NCBI GenBank assembly: GCA_004352715.1
Contig: SCFE01000013.1
Location: forward strand, 1,037,544-1,101,543
DNA length: 64,000 nt
Direction: 5' to 3'
Source of the DNA: Hofstenia miamia
Taxonomy: Eukaryota > Xenacoelomorpha > Acoela
In this document: piece by piece, positions 13,501-25,000 of the stretch
How positions within the stretch are numbered: position 1 is the first letter of the stretch
Layout of the letters: every line of letters begins with the position of its first letter
Made by a program: the position numbers and the translations under genes
Notes under the pieces: generated by a model
Databases searched by the model: none
What the model was told of the DNA's origin: nothing
What the model saw: only the letters and a program-made list of their open reading frames with translations

Positions 13501-16500
13501 TCTAAATATTAGACGTGCACATGAATATTTTGTGACGTTGACAGTTTTGGCTTGTTTTAAAGTTTTAAACATTTTGTTTAATGTCTTTTTTAAGTGTTTT
13601 TTCGTAATCAACTTTCAACCGAAAAAATCACAAAATTCCAACATCTTTCGTTTCAGACAAATAACGTTTGCTACTATATATTTTTTCAGAAAAATTTTTG
13701 TAGCTTGGTGTGGTTCTGTCTAAGAGCAAAAGACATTGTTTTAAATCTTTAAGACGTTTAATGTGTTTGCTTTGTAAAAAAATTGCAAACAGCAGTGACG
13801 TAGCCAGCATACAAAATTTGGATATCCAAAGAATTTTCACGAGGGTTGTAAATATTTAATAATAAAATCTCCATTTATTGCAAAAACCTTAATTCTGTCG
13901 TTTAGCCACACCAATGCTTCATCATTTTCATGTGCTAATTTATTTCGCAAAAGGACGTCAGAAAACTGATAATTATTCAATAACTTTAAAAATTTCATCA
14001 TAAGAAACTGATTATTAGATTTTCTTTGTTTAAATTTAAATTCCTAATTCAATTTTAGGAATATTACATTTTGCTACAACTTTTCTATTGTCAAATCATA
14101 CACATATGAAACTACATTCCAAAGTAGTTCTTGAAGGATTACACAGTAAAATACTTAAAATATATCAAAATAGATTAAATTTACATACACCCAATTACTA
14201 AAATAATCTTTATTAATCTTATGTCACAAGAGGTGCTAATATTTTGTATGTTAATTTTCAATCTACCCATGTTGTTTTAGTATAGGCATACTTTTCAATT
14301 ACCATATCAATTATAGCTCTGGTTTAGGAAATAGGTGGGGGATTAGTGTGCCCCCAAATATTGTAGATTTAAAAATTATTGAAAAATTTTTTGTATGACA
14401 TTAATTGATATTTGCATTGTCGGATTTCAAATTTGTAAGTAAATATAACTGTCTAACTATTATATTTCTCCAGCAAATTTTATTATTCAATGAACATAAA
14501 ATTATTGAGTGCCTAAAAATTAGGAACATTTAAGCTCTGGTCTGTAGATTGAGTACTATTTGTTATAGATATTAATATTGGATACACTGTAGAAGAACCC
14601 CAAGATCACGTGGAAAGATAGTATTTTCTAAAAATAGCTCAAACTGGTGCATATTTAAGTTCTTAAAAAATACCTTTTGTAATGTAAGCTAACCAGTTTA
14701 AATGTATTCTCTTTTTCAAAATTCGGAATAGTTCATGATTATGGGTTTATTATTTGTAGTTTGTAAGGTTATAAGTTGATAATTTAGTCTATGAAGTTAA
14801 CATGTTGAAAACAATCACCAAACACATTTAATAATTTACATTTTTTTTCATCAGAATAATGATTTTATTAATATGAAATTCTTCATGTCATTAGATACAT
14901 GTGTAGTGGTTAATTTATCTATCTTATGATACCATTCAATCAATCAACCCTTGGGTAGGCCAAATCACAGCGAATGAAAATCACTTTTTGAAATAAATTT
15001 AAACCAGCGAGTACCATTTCTATTTTGAATATACAGTATATTGAATTTAATTTTGAATTTATTTAAGATGTTTAGCATATAAATTTATGATAATTTTAAA
15101 TGTAATTTCTATTGCACTAAATTTTTGTTAGTATTTATAGACTTCGTAAATTTTTCGAAAAAGAACACCCTACGGTAGGTTACCTCATTCTTCCAATTAA
15201 AAAATTTCAATTAAGTATTTCAATAGTTTTTTTAAATCTGATCTTAGAGATCAAGTGAAGATTTTCAATTCCCAAAATCCAAGTTCTAATCTATACGGAT
15301 TAGGTAAAAAAATTATAAGATGTTCCCTACGCAAGAAACGTTTCCCAAGTTGTCAGTCAGTGGTCTTCAAGAAATTTTTTTGCGAGTGTCCTCCCCAGCA
15401 AGCCAGAAAGAGGCTTCTCTAAGGCTGGTTTTTGTCCAACAATAGAAAGGATTTGCTCAAATAATTAAAGAAAGATTGATTCTTGTTTAAGTTCTTTTTT
15501 AAGAAGTTAAATTTGCAATTCACCATCTGTGACCCCTTTTGCTTATAAATTTTTTAATAAAATGATTAGAAATTTCATTTTCATGCTTGGTAATGTATTG
15601 CTGCTACTTAACAAGCATAGTTTAATTAGGGCTTTATCTAATTGCTTAACTTATTATCTTTCGTTCTTTCTGTTAAAAATTACAAATGTTTATCCATATA
15701 TTGCTCATGTTTATTGTATTGTTATTCCAACATTTAAATTTACCATTTTTAGCGGTATCATTCGCCAACGCTAATTGAGTTTTCAAAACGAAATCCTTGT
15801 GTGGAGTTTAGTGTGGTGATGTCTGTTTAGCGTAGCTAATTTTCTGAGCTGACATTTGATTTTCAAGGCTAAACGTCTCATATTATCCTGAAGAAAGTAG
15901 GCTAGCGTGCATAATGATACCATCGTATTTCATATTTCTCTTGCACTCGATGCTTCATTCTGCGATGACCTTGTTTCTCTGTTCTGCTGTTTCATACGCG
16001 CGTCCTATTGTCCACTTGGTGACATATTTGATAGTTGCTTTGTTTTTGCTTATAATAATTGGTCGTTTCGCATTGAATTTAAAAGCATAAAGTGGAGAAC
16101 GTACTTTATTAATTATCTTTTCAAAATAATTTTTTCTTTCATATGCCACAAGATTTAGAAACAAGACATTTCATTATCTGTAGTATTTATACCTTTTAAT
16201 TATATTTTTCATCAAATTTAGTGAAAACCAACTCAACTTTCAGATTTTCAATAGTGTTTCTGATGATTTTTAGTTAATGTTTTCTGGAAATTCTTTTTAT
16301 TATTAAACCTATACAGGTTTTTTTGCAAAAGTACGGGTCATGGGTTTCACACATGAGTAACTAAAATGATCTTTTCAATAGTATTTATTCTAAATCAAAC
16401 ATAGTTGCAACTACAAACTGTTTGAATGACAACTAAACGTACATTTTTTAAAGGTTTTATCTAACAACTTTTTCCACAAATTCGCCTGCTAACATGATCT

Positions 16501-18706
16501 TTGTGCGGTGTGTACGAGTTTATCACTGCCAAAAAGCAATTCAACAAGGCGATTTTCATCCAAACACGGACTACGCGTGACCATTATACACTTCGGTATT
16601 TTAGACGTTATTTTTGAAGAATTTCTTCTTTTTCTGACTCTTGTATACTTTGTAATATTTTTTATAAAAAATCCACAATTAACTGACAAAATATTGATTG
16701 ATAAGACATTGATTTATATCAAATTTATTCTTTCAATGTATTTATAGTGCTAATACGTTGTCTCTCCCTCACAAAATTGAAGGCCGATTCTTAACGAATG
16801 ATATTCAAAATATATTATTAGTATAACAGCAATTAAATTGTTTATACTAAATAAAAAGTGAAATAATACTTAGCCAATATTTATAACAGGCAAAATTGCT
16901 ACAAATTGGCGAAATTTCTTATGCCTGTCTCAGATATAGTATGCCCTCCAGAGGAATCTGATTTTGAATGACAAAGTTGTTTCAGTTGCAAATAAACATC
17001 ATCCAGTTCTTTCTCTGAAAACCCCACATAACTAACGTGGTTTTTTACAAAATTTAGAAACACATATTTACATAAATATGTATCAATATGTGGTGACTGA
17101 TTCCTGTATTTGTCAAACACTCTAAATATGCATGCAACTAATAATCGAATTGTTATAATTAGAGGTAACGGAAAGATACCTATTATATTTATGTGTTAGC
17201 CATTTCAAACAGTGTAATTTTAGTGGATTTTTCTTCAGTAGCAAGACGCATTGAGGGGAGACAGTGTGTCACAAAAGAATTTAACTGATTGTTGACTATT
17301 GAAATAATTTTGCTATCAACTTTAGAGAAGGAAGTGAATTGTGTTCTTCAAATTGTTTTTTTTTAATTCAAGCTTTCCTTTTTCAATGATGTTTATATTT
17401 GTTCTGTCATGATGAAACGTGAAAATGTTCTTGAGTTGCGAAATAGACTAACTTAGAAAAGTTGATCTACTATACTACAAGTATTAGAAAACTTCCTCCG
17501 TGGGGTTCTATATCAATCCCTGCTTTCACTATTATATAATTGTTAAATCTTTAATAGAATTGAAAATTTGAATGCTTTGAGATATTTCATGTCTCGAAGC
17601 GTGGAATATAGACAGTAGGTAGTTTTGATTTTGTGAGCTTTTTATTCCTCTCAAGTCAGCATGAAGTATTCCATATTTCCTAAATATTGCTCACTTGTTG
17701 AAATTAATTACATTACCCATTCGCTTTTCCTCACGCGCCTTCTACGCATTCGTCTTCATTAACTCAATTACGGCTCTACGTTGACTTCAATTACCAAATA
17801 AGTGATAAGTTCTACCGCTGGTCTGTGGTTCTCCCTCGGGTGACATCATTTAACTTGTTATCATCTGCTATTGTCAACATCTCTGCTCGAATTAATAGAT
17901 ATATTTACAAGTTCTGTTTCATAAGTCTGAATTTGTTTGATAGTTGCAAACTAAATAAAAGCTGTAGGTTTTCCACAACTACATTTTATATTATTAAATT
18001 ACCCTACGTTCTTTCTATCATGTATTGCTTTTCAACACTTGCTTTCTTAAGCTGCTACTTAGCAGGGATTTCTTACCTCTGTTTTATAGTTTAATTTTTA
18101 GCAAAGCTATGTTAATGAATTTTTTCATTAGGCAATTAAGTATTATTATTGTTTTAAGTTTTGAGCTTGTCAACCCATTACTATGCTTGAATGTAGATAG
18201 ATGTAATTTAATATCTTAAACTATAGTAAGTTGATCAGAAGTATTAGTAATAAGATTATTTGCTAATAAAATAGTTTCCCAATTGGAATTTCTTTATTTT
18301 TTTGGAACATGCCAGTGTTCTTTGCTAACTGCGCGAAAACTTTAATTATTTTAAACGAGTAATGAAGCCGAAGTAGTATAATGGCATCACAATTTGTTAG
18401 AAAATAGCACTCATTCGATAGTAGTATTTATGCTAATACATTTTAATGATCTTAATTCTACTAAAAATCACTATTATAGACATGGAATTATATAACTGTT
18501 TTAGGTCCACTGGATTTTTCCTGTACATTTATTCAGTCTATTTCTACCACAGCAAATCGAACATGCATGGATTCCTGCAGAGTGTGGATTATTTCACTTA
18601 TAACCTGCTTTTGAGTTACGCCTTCTTTCTATCATTCGGCGCCGTATCATTTTATTGCAGCCTTATTTTTATTAAATACATTTATCGCAATCTTAAGATG
18701 GATTAA
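1842..18706 (+). CDS. TM9SF1: Transmembrane 9 superfamily member 1 (12 coding exons)
   Basis: Coding exons: 1842-1916, 1958-2129, 2329-2433, 2475-2593, 2642-2884, 3999-4149, 4999-5124, 5459-5551, 5597-5707, 6283-6487, 12490-12681, 18505-18706. All junctions are GT-AG and phases agree throughout, giving 597 residues (about 600 is usual for the family). The start at 1842 gives a hydrophobic signal peptide (about residues 1-17). The lumenal domain has [15 protein letters not shown] and DIPMRGFVG, as in TM9SF1. The first membrane segment follows [10 protein letters not shown], and the other eight lie in exons 7-12. Further TM9SF1 hallmarks are [38 protein letters not shown] and the C-terminal KMD, a KxD-type Golgi retention/COPI signal. 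Family members act in Golgi/endosomal membranes in protein sorting and autophagy. Intron 6 has a weak donor (GTTAAA). Introns 10 and 11 are each near 6 kb. A possible unrelated gene lies in intron 10 on the opposite strand. Confidence 0.93.
2885..3998 (+). other. TM9SF1 intron 5
   Basis: About 1.1 kb between the GTGAGT donor and the TTTTTTAG acceptor. I see no gene, transposon end or RNA gene in it. Confidence 0.6.
4481..4520. repeat. (TA)n microsatellite in TM9SF1 intron 6
   Basis: An uninterrupted run of about 20 TA units. The remainder of the intron (4150-4998) is AT-rich and shows no other feature. Confidence 0.95.
8255..9093 (-). CDS. Possible nested gene, unidentified (partial model)
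   Basis: Two consecutive exon candidates on the - strand: 9093-8774 and 8488-8255. The first has a TTTTAG acceptor (an alternative acceptor gives 9089) and a GTAAGG donor. The second has an acceptor ending TTAAG and a GTAATG donor. They join in frame with no stop over about 185 codons. The product would include [32 protein letters not shown], a short QQQQ run and a charged, coiled-coil-like segment ([12 protein letters not shown]). I do not recognise the family. A further exon may lie upstream at about 9390-9265, ending at a GTATGT donor. The ORF at 7938-7675 could be downstream but needs a weak acceptor. Balanced composition and consistent splice phases favour a real gene. A decayed transposon is the main alternative. 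Confidence 0.35.
10790..11946. repeat. Inverted repeat with arms of about 110 bp
   Basis: The left arm at about 10790-10900 and the right arm at about 11835-11946 are reverse complements, at roughly 80% identity by eye. Shared blocks include GCATGGGTGTACTCTTTCAA and CTATTGAGCTATTCA. The spacer of about 930 bp has one 100-codon + strand ORF (11456-11758) without similarity. The phrase AGGAAATCCTGGA occurs in the same orientation outside both arms (near 10739 and 12129). This may be part of a larger duplicated unit. It looks like a non-autonomous DNA transposon. Confidence 0.6.
12682..18504 (+). other. TM9SF1 intron 11 (5.8 kb)
   Basis: Bounded by a GTAATA donor and a TTTTAG acceptor; the flanking exons join in phase. 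Apart from a hAT remnant near 15405 I find no supported gene. Several short - strand ORFs (16164-15955, 16689-16489, 17120-16899) look mildly coding-like but match no family I know. Confidence 0.6.
15405..15480 (+). pseudogene. hAT transposase C-terminal remnant
   Basis: One + strand frame reads ERGFSKAGF followed by PTIER. This is the core of the hAT dimerisation domain (consensus near SSERxFSKAG). The frame stops within about 20 codons and upstream coding is not recoverable, so this is a decayed fossil. A related signature ([11 protein letters not shown]) is better preserved in the hAT element at 34430-35852. Confidence 0.5.
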
Positions 18707-18841
18707 TTTCGAAAGATTGAAAGGGTTCTGGACAATTCTGTATTTAGTACTTAATTTGTATATTTCATATCTGTAAATATGATAATTATAGTTTTAATGG
18801 TGTTTCATTTTATTAAACTTATTGCAACTGGATTAGTTCAT

Positions 18842-18847
18842 AATAAA
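18842..18847 (+). terminator. Candidate poly(A) signal of TM9SF1
   Basis: AATAAA, 136 bp after the TM9SF1 stop codon, in the expected orientation. Transcript evidence would be needed to confirm its use. Confidence 0.5.
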
Positions 18848-18939
18848 TTCGCACTTGTTGCAATATATAAATATTATTTCTGAGTATGTTTATGAAAATA
18901 ATTTCGAGTGCAGAACAGTTATGGAGTCGGGTGAAATTG

Positions 18940-19560
18940 TTTGGGTAGATACCACTCCAAACTTTAAATGCATTAGTTTTTATTTTTTCTGTTTAATCCA
19001 TATTTTTCGAATTGTTTCGGACAAGAAACACTCTTTTTGGGAAATATTTGTCAAAATTCGTAAAATTCATAAATTAGCAATTATGTATGACTTGTAATTT
19101 TGTGCTAAATTTGTTAATGTAGTATGCTTTAGTGGTTAAAAGTAATCGTATTATTAGCAACCATTACTGTCTAATTTTGCAAAATACATTGGAGTTATCA
19201 TATTGATTTTCTAGTCCAATCTACGATGCTTCTTTTGAAAGTAAAATAAAAAATTTGATATGGCTTCTGATTTGCTAATTGTACAACTTTTAAAATATAT
19301 TTTTTAATATTCCCAAAAAATTCTTCATTTTATATCAATCAGTTTTCGTCCTCAAATTTTCAAATTATTAGCCGATGTCTATTTCGGGAGTTAATATATT
19401 AAATTTAACATGCTTTAATTTATATTTTTACTGTTTAATTTATATTTTTTCGAATTGTTTCGGACTAGAAAGACACTTTCTGGTTAATATTAATCAAATT
19501 TCGTAAACTTCATAAATTTCCAATTATGTAGCCCATGTCCATTTCTGGTTTGCATTTATT
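18940..19560. repeat. Degenerate direct duplication
   Basis: A block of about 130 bp at 18960-19095 recurs at about 19425-19540. Shared phrases are TTTTTCGAATTGTTTCGGAC, an A/C-rich 'acactttttggg'-like stretch, and CATAAATT.CCAATTATGTA. The copies diverge by roughly 15-25% by eye, which suggests an old duplication just past the TM9SF1 3' end. Confidence 0.5.
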
Positions 19561-21988
19561 CAATTTAGCCAAATATGATATAAGTTCTGAGTGTTTTTTT
19601 TATAAAATTGTTACTGATAACGAATTATTTTGGCAGACTCTAATAATTATTGGATTTAATTACCTCTAGTTTATTACTTCTTAATTTTAACAGTGAGCAT
19701 TCAAGCGCATCTTTGCATTAGGGAGTACCTACATCAAACTTCTAGTGTACCATATTGGTAATTACATCATCACAATTACAGTAATTCACTCATTAATATT
19801 GGCACCTAATTCCTAAATTATAGCAAACCAAATTCAGAACTACTTAGGAACAATTTACATACAAAACTAGTAGTGAGTTAAATATGAATTGAGCCAGCAT
19901 TACCTAGGACGTCTGAATTATTTACATAAATTATGTAAATAAAAATTATGATAAATACATTTATTATTCAACTCAAAATATCTCAACAATTTGATGCAGT
20001 TAAGACGATTCTTAACAATCTATTTGACAACTTATTACTAGAGCATAGGATTTACTTTTTTCAAATATTGATATATTATTATTTTTAGAATTTTAATAGA
20101 GTAAACAAAATATTAAAAAGTACTAAACTAAATTTCTACAATTCCAAGAATTCCTCTTTTAATGACGCCATTTAGATATAGTATCAGTATTTAATTGTAA
20201 ACATTTAACTGAATAAATAATATTTTATCTTCTCGTACAATGTGAAGCATGAGGTATTTCAAATCGTTATTTAACAAATTTTTGGTTGCTTTGAATTTTT
20301 TTGCTTCTATGCTGTAGTCTTCCTCATCTAGCAGAATGGGATCTTTATTGACCGAGAATTTCAAAATTGTTGAAAACTAACGATCCATATTAAAAAATCA
20401 CTACAACAAATTCATAATTAAAATTAGGACTAACCCAATAGGTCTCGATAGATTGAGTCAATTGAAAGTAATTTCATTAGTTTGTATTTTTCTCACCACA
20501 ACCCAAGCTCATATTTCTTAAAAATATCTTAAGCAAAAATTTACTAAGCAACTTAAATTGAGGTTTTACAAGTTACACAACTTTGGAATGCTTTAATTCC
20601 ATCATAAAATTTTCTATGAAGACCTGTCTATAACATCGGATAAGTTAAAATACTTCAAGCTTGTTTAAACGAGGAACTAACATTTTTTACTTCACTAAGT
20701 TACATATGAAAGAAACATCAAAATTATAGTCGTAATTACCCGCGTTACCCAATACAGAAATGGTTTGTAGCACAGTGCAACATTAAGCAAATTTCTCATC
20801 AGCGATAAATTTAGGCTAATTTGAATCATTTGCTGAATCCCAAATTTTATTGTCATGAAACCTACTTATTTCTTCAACACTAATTTGAAAATTACTTTTA
20901 ACTACATGTTTATTCTGAAGATTGATATCAACGCATTGTTAAAAATCACCGCATTTCATGTTTTAGATCGGTCGAGGTTGCTTTAATATTTTTTAGTCAT
21001 TTATCCGCTCGACTTTTAAGATCCATTAAATATTCCGTAAGGCAAAATTGAGCAAACTTCACGTTTTCTTAAAACAAATAAATTATGTAATGCGAAGTTA
21101 TGGTATCAAAATCTCTCCAATGCAAAGAGGATTCCTTTAATTTTATTTTTTGAAAATAATCAAAATTTATTCAATTCGTAGCACCGCTACGCTTAGAAAT
21201 AAGTTCCTGCTTGAAAATATTGAATTCGAAATTACAACATTGTTGAAATCCATTTTACTTGAATTTACAAGAATAATATAATAGAGTTATTATCCATCTT
21301 GATATGCTACTCTCTATTTTAAAATTCATTTGGCACAAATTAACATTTAAAGCATTTGTGAAATAGACTCAGCCCACTTTTTGCGAGTGGCAATTAGATA
21401 GATTAGGCGGCGTAATTTCTTGAAATAAACTCCGGAGAAATACCGCATTGAGGATGCTGGTTAATTAGAAAAGCGATTTATCGTATATTACATTCACATG
21501 AAGAGCTATAGCCATTGCATCTCAGTGTTTCATCTTAAATTGACTCGCCTAAAGGTGGATTAATCCTGCTATTGTGCTATTATACGTAGTTTATTTAACG
21601 ATTTACGGAGTATCTACAACTTCCCGCGAAAATACATTTATATCATTACTTTGACAAAATATTCCATGGGCAATCTTAATTAGCGAGAAGGACGAATGCT
21701 GAATATCGAATTCCAAAATCTCAAACTCAATTTAAAATGGCAGTAATTTGAGAACGTTTTAATTTATGGTATAGAATTTCCAATATAGTTAGTTTAAAAT
21801 AACAGATAAACTTTCACTTCTTCGAAATTAGTAATAAGGCACTGTAAACCTTTTCGCTAATAAAATGTATACAACACTAAAATATGCGCAGCTAAGGCAC
21901 CTTTACCAGCACAGTTGACACACTGTGAAAATTACTGCAATTTTGCGGGATTGATTCCACAATGCAAATACTATATTGAAAATAATTG

Positions 21989-21994
21989 TTTATT
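21989..21994 (-). terminator. Candidate poly(A) signal of the RBM gene
   Basis: AATAAA on the - strand, starting 17 bp after the stop codon at 22012. It would give a very short 3' UTR. Confidence 0.5.
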
Positions 21995-22011
21995 TAAAGT
22001 TTGAAATTTTC

Positions 22012-25000
22012 TTAAGATTGAGAAGAGGGTAGTTGTTGGGCTGCGATAATCTGAGCAGCCGTTGGCAGCACCGCATATGGGTTAATTGCTGCGTTTGTAC
22101 TCGATTGCGAGGTGAATGTAGAAGCTTCTGATACCGGACTGTATGTCGTTGGAGTACCTGAAAAATGAATTGAGGGATACAGGTGAGCTTGTAAGTCGAG
22201 CAGCTGCTGTGTGGGCGATTGAGCCTGCTGGGTTTGCTGTTGCAAAGCTGCCAATGCCAACTGTTGTTGCAAAGCAAGAATGGTTTGGTACTGTGCGATA
22301 TTAGGATATAAGTAGTTCAAACCGGCACCATGAATGCTAAAAAACGGTATAAACATTTCAAACTTATTGAATTCAATATGTGAGTAAAGGCCTTTCTGAG
22401 CTATTCGACCTAATGAGGAAACCAAAACGCAATTATTCTTAACTATCTAATAAAACTAATGTAGCTCACTGATTCGTAAGTATTTTGTTAGCATTGTTGA
22501 TTTCAATTACTAGTATTTAATTAACTAAATCGTTTAGTTCCCTAGACCTAGAAAATGCAATACATGAGAGTTAAGCAACATAAAATTTCTAAAATGTTAA
22601 CCCTACAGAAAAAATAAATGACCTGTATGTGCAAATCGTGATAACTTGTTCCAAGATATCATTCAATATAATATTCCTAGCTTAAATTTGTATACAAATT
22701 ACATATAAAAAAAATTCAGTATATTATACAATTGGAGAAAAATAAAATCGCTTCTCAAACTAGATTATGAAGTTTCCTGCATAGGTTAATTAGTTGAGTA
22801 AGACCCTATGATATGTCAAGAAAACATTCACTTTGGCAAATACTTGGCAATTCAATGAATCATTCTGGATAGAATCCTACATTTAAAATTTCTCAGAAGT
22901 AAAAGTGGAATTTACCCAATAAAATTAAGCTGCTATTTCCAGAAAGTAATTTACAAGCGGCCGTACAATAAAATAAGAAAACGTCACAGTTGATAACTAA
23001 AATGAATTACGCTCTCTAACAAAGCGAAAACGAGAAAATTTTTAATCAATGCTAATGAAAGCAAAGCCTGCAAATGACATGTCTAATAAATCACGAAAAT
23101 ATTTAGATATCTATTTGTAATGAAATGGAATTTGCCTATTGAATACGCTACTTGAGTGAAATTCGGAAGACTTAATCAAAAATATAATTGTCTAAAAGCC
23201 CAACGGGACACTTAAAACATTGACCAGATATTGTTAAATACTCGAATCATGCCCAGTAAATTAGCATAAATCAACGCGCAGAAATCAACAGCGTTGACAT
23301 GGCGTGCGCCATAGGTGACGGGTTATAATTAGCATTACGGAAAAAGTTTATAGAGCGAAATTTATAGAATAACTTAAAAATGCATAAGCGGAATATTTTT
23401 CTCGAAAAATCGACATTTATTATGCAAATTGGAAACGTTACAATAAAAATAAATCAGATGTTATTATATTCTCAGTGGTGTGGATATTTGATTCTTAAAC
23501 TTGCTTGATATTAATCTAATGCCTGTACTTATCGACATAAGTTTGATTGTGTAGAAGTAAAGGGTATAGATAGTACACCCTTGTCAAGTAAATCGCAGCG
23601 GTGTCAAAATGCAGATAACTACGTCCTTCGAATCAATCCTACTGTTTATATTAAATTGGTTAGAAACAACGTTCGCATACATTCAATGCTATTTGCAGCG
23701 CAGCATGAGATTTATTGGAAAACTAAGTTTAACACTCAATCAGTATTAAGCATGTTCCCTTGCTTCAAATGTAAAATTATACGATTATCTTTGTAATAGA
23801 ATCAAATATCCATATGGATTAATAAGCTGGTAACGCAATCGTTTAAATTCTACATAAAAACGACGTTTATTTAACTTAGTCATGCGGCATAATGCAGAAT
23901 TTCATTTAGTACAATTGTAAAATCCATGCATTGATTTATCTCAAAATTATTGTTCAACTATCTACAATGAAAGTATTTCAACAAACAATCGTAAATACAT
24001 GACATAGTGATGGTGAAAATTAGTTGAAAGATGTGCCTATCTAATAAAATAATTTCATATTTAACCCATTTTTCTCCACAACAATATGAATTAAATTTGA
24101 TACTCAAAAACACAGTAGGGGATAGAAGAAATTATATCCCTACTACAAAATATTACTCTGCTGAAATTGTACAATATATATAATGCCAACTATATGCAAT
24201 GTTCAAGTGTAAAATTCATGTTTTTTATAGCTGAGTAGCGGTTAATATATCAATATCAATCAGCATGATTTTATAAAATTTATTTATTTGAGATTATATT
24301 TGGATTACGAAAAAAATAATTTAATAAATTGTAAAAAACGTATTTAGACGCGTAATTTCAATGTTCGCGCATATTTTTATACGTTTACGCGAAATGTTAA
24401 AATGTAGTATCAGTTATTGCTAATGGTAACCGTAAGACGCTGGCAAAACATAAGCTATTGACATTGAAAGAAAGCGCCAACATAAAAAGTTTTTTTAATT
24501 GAATTACTGAAGCAAATCTGTAGCGGCAAATTAGAAGAGCTATAATTCCGAATTCAAAAATATTATTTTTGATTTCATTTCTTTATGCATAAATAATTGC
24601 TTTTATATTTAAAATTGAATATTGAAGTAGCTTTTCATCTTTGGCCGGGACAAACAGGTGCAGAATACGGGAAAAAGCCCGGTGCATCAGTCTTTAAACA
24701 AAACATCAATTTGGACCAACTAATGAAATATTAACTACCAGTTATAGCAGTTTCCCACTAACGCAAGGGAAATAAATTATGCAACCTGCTGGAATAATAA
24801 AAAATTAATCAGTACCAAATTTGCCTATTCTCTATACTTAATGCAAATATATTTTGGAACAATTTTAAGTTGCGGGGATTTCAATATAAATACAATTACG
24901 CACTTTAAGTGAATTCTTATCATGTTCCCCAAAGAGAAAAAGTGGAGGACGTTTTTAACGATAATGTACATTATCAGTCAGGAATCAATGCCAAACAAAT

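Larger units (their letters stand above)
18707..22011. other. Intergenic region between converging genes
   Basis: TM9SF1 ends at 18706 on the + strand and the RBM gene ends at 22012 on the - strand, so the genes are tail to tail. The interval is AT-rich and holds a degenerate tandem duplication (about 18940-19560). I see no gene, RNA or transposon terminus in 19600-22000. Confidence 0.6.

Noticed and set aside
15955-16164. A - strand ORF with lysine-rich, coding-like composition in TM9SF1 intron 11.
   Set aside because: Short, no recognisable motif, and stops directly after; probably a chance ORF or a decayed repeat.
16899-17120. A - strand ORF with a plausible acceptor that looks like a terminal exon.
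   Set aside because: No similarity to any family and no partner exons with matching phase nearby, so it is too weak to call.
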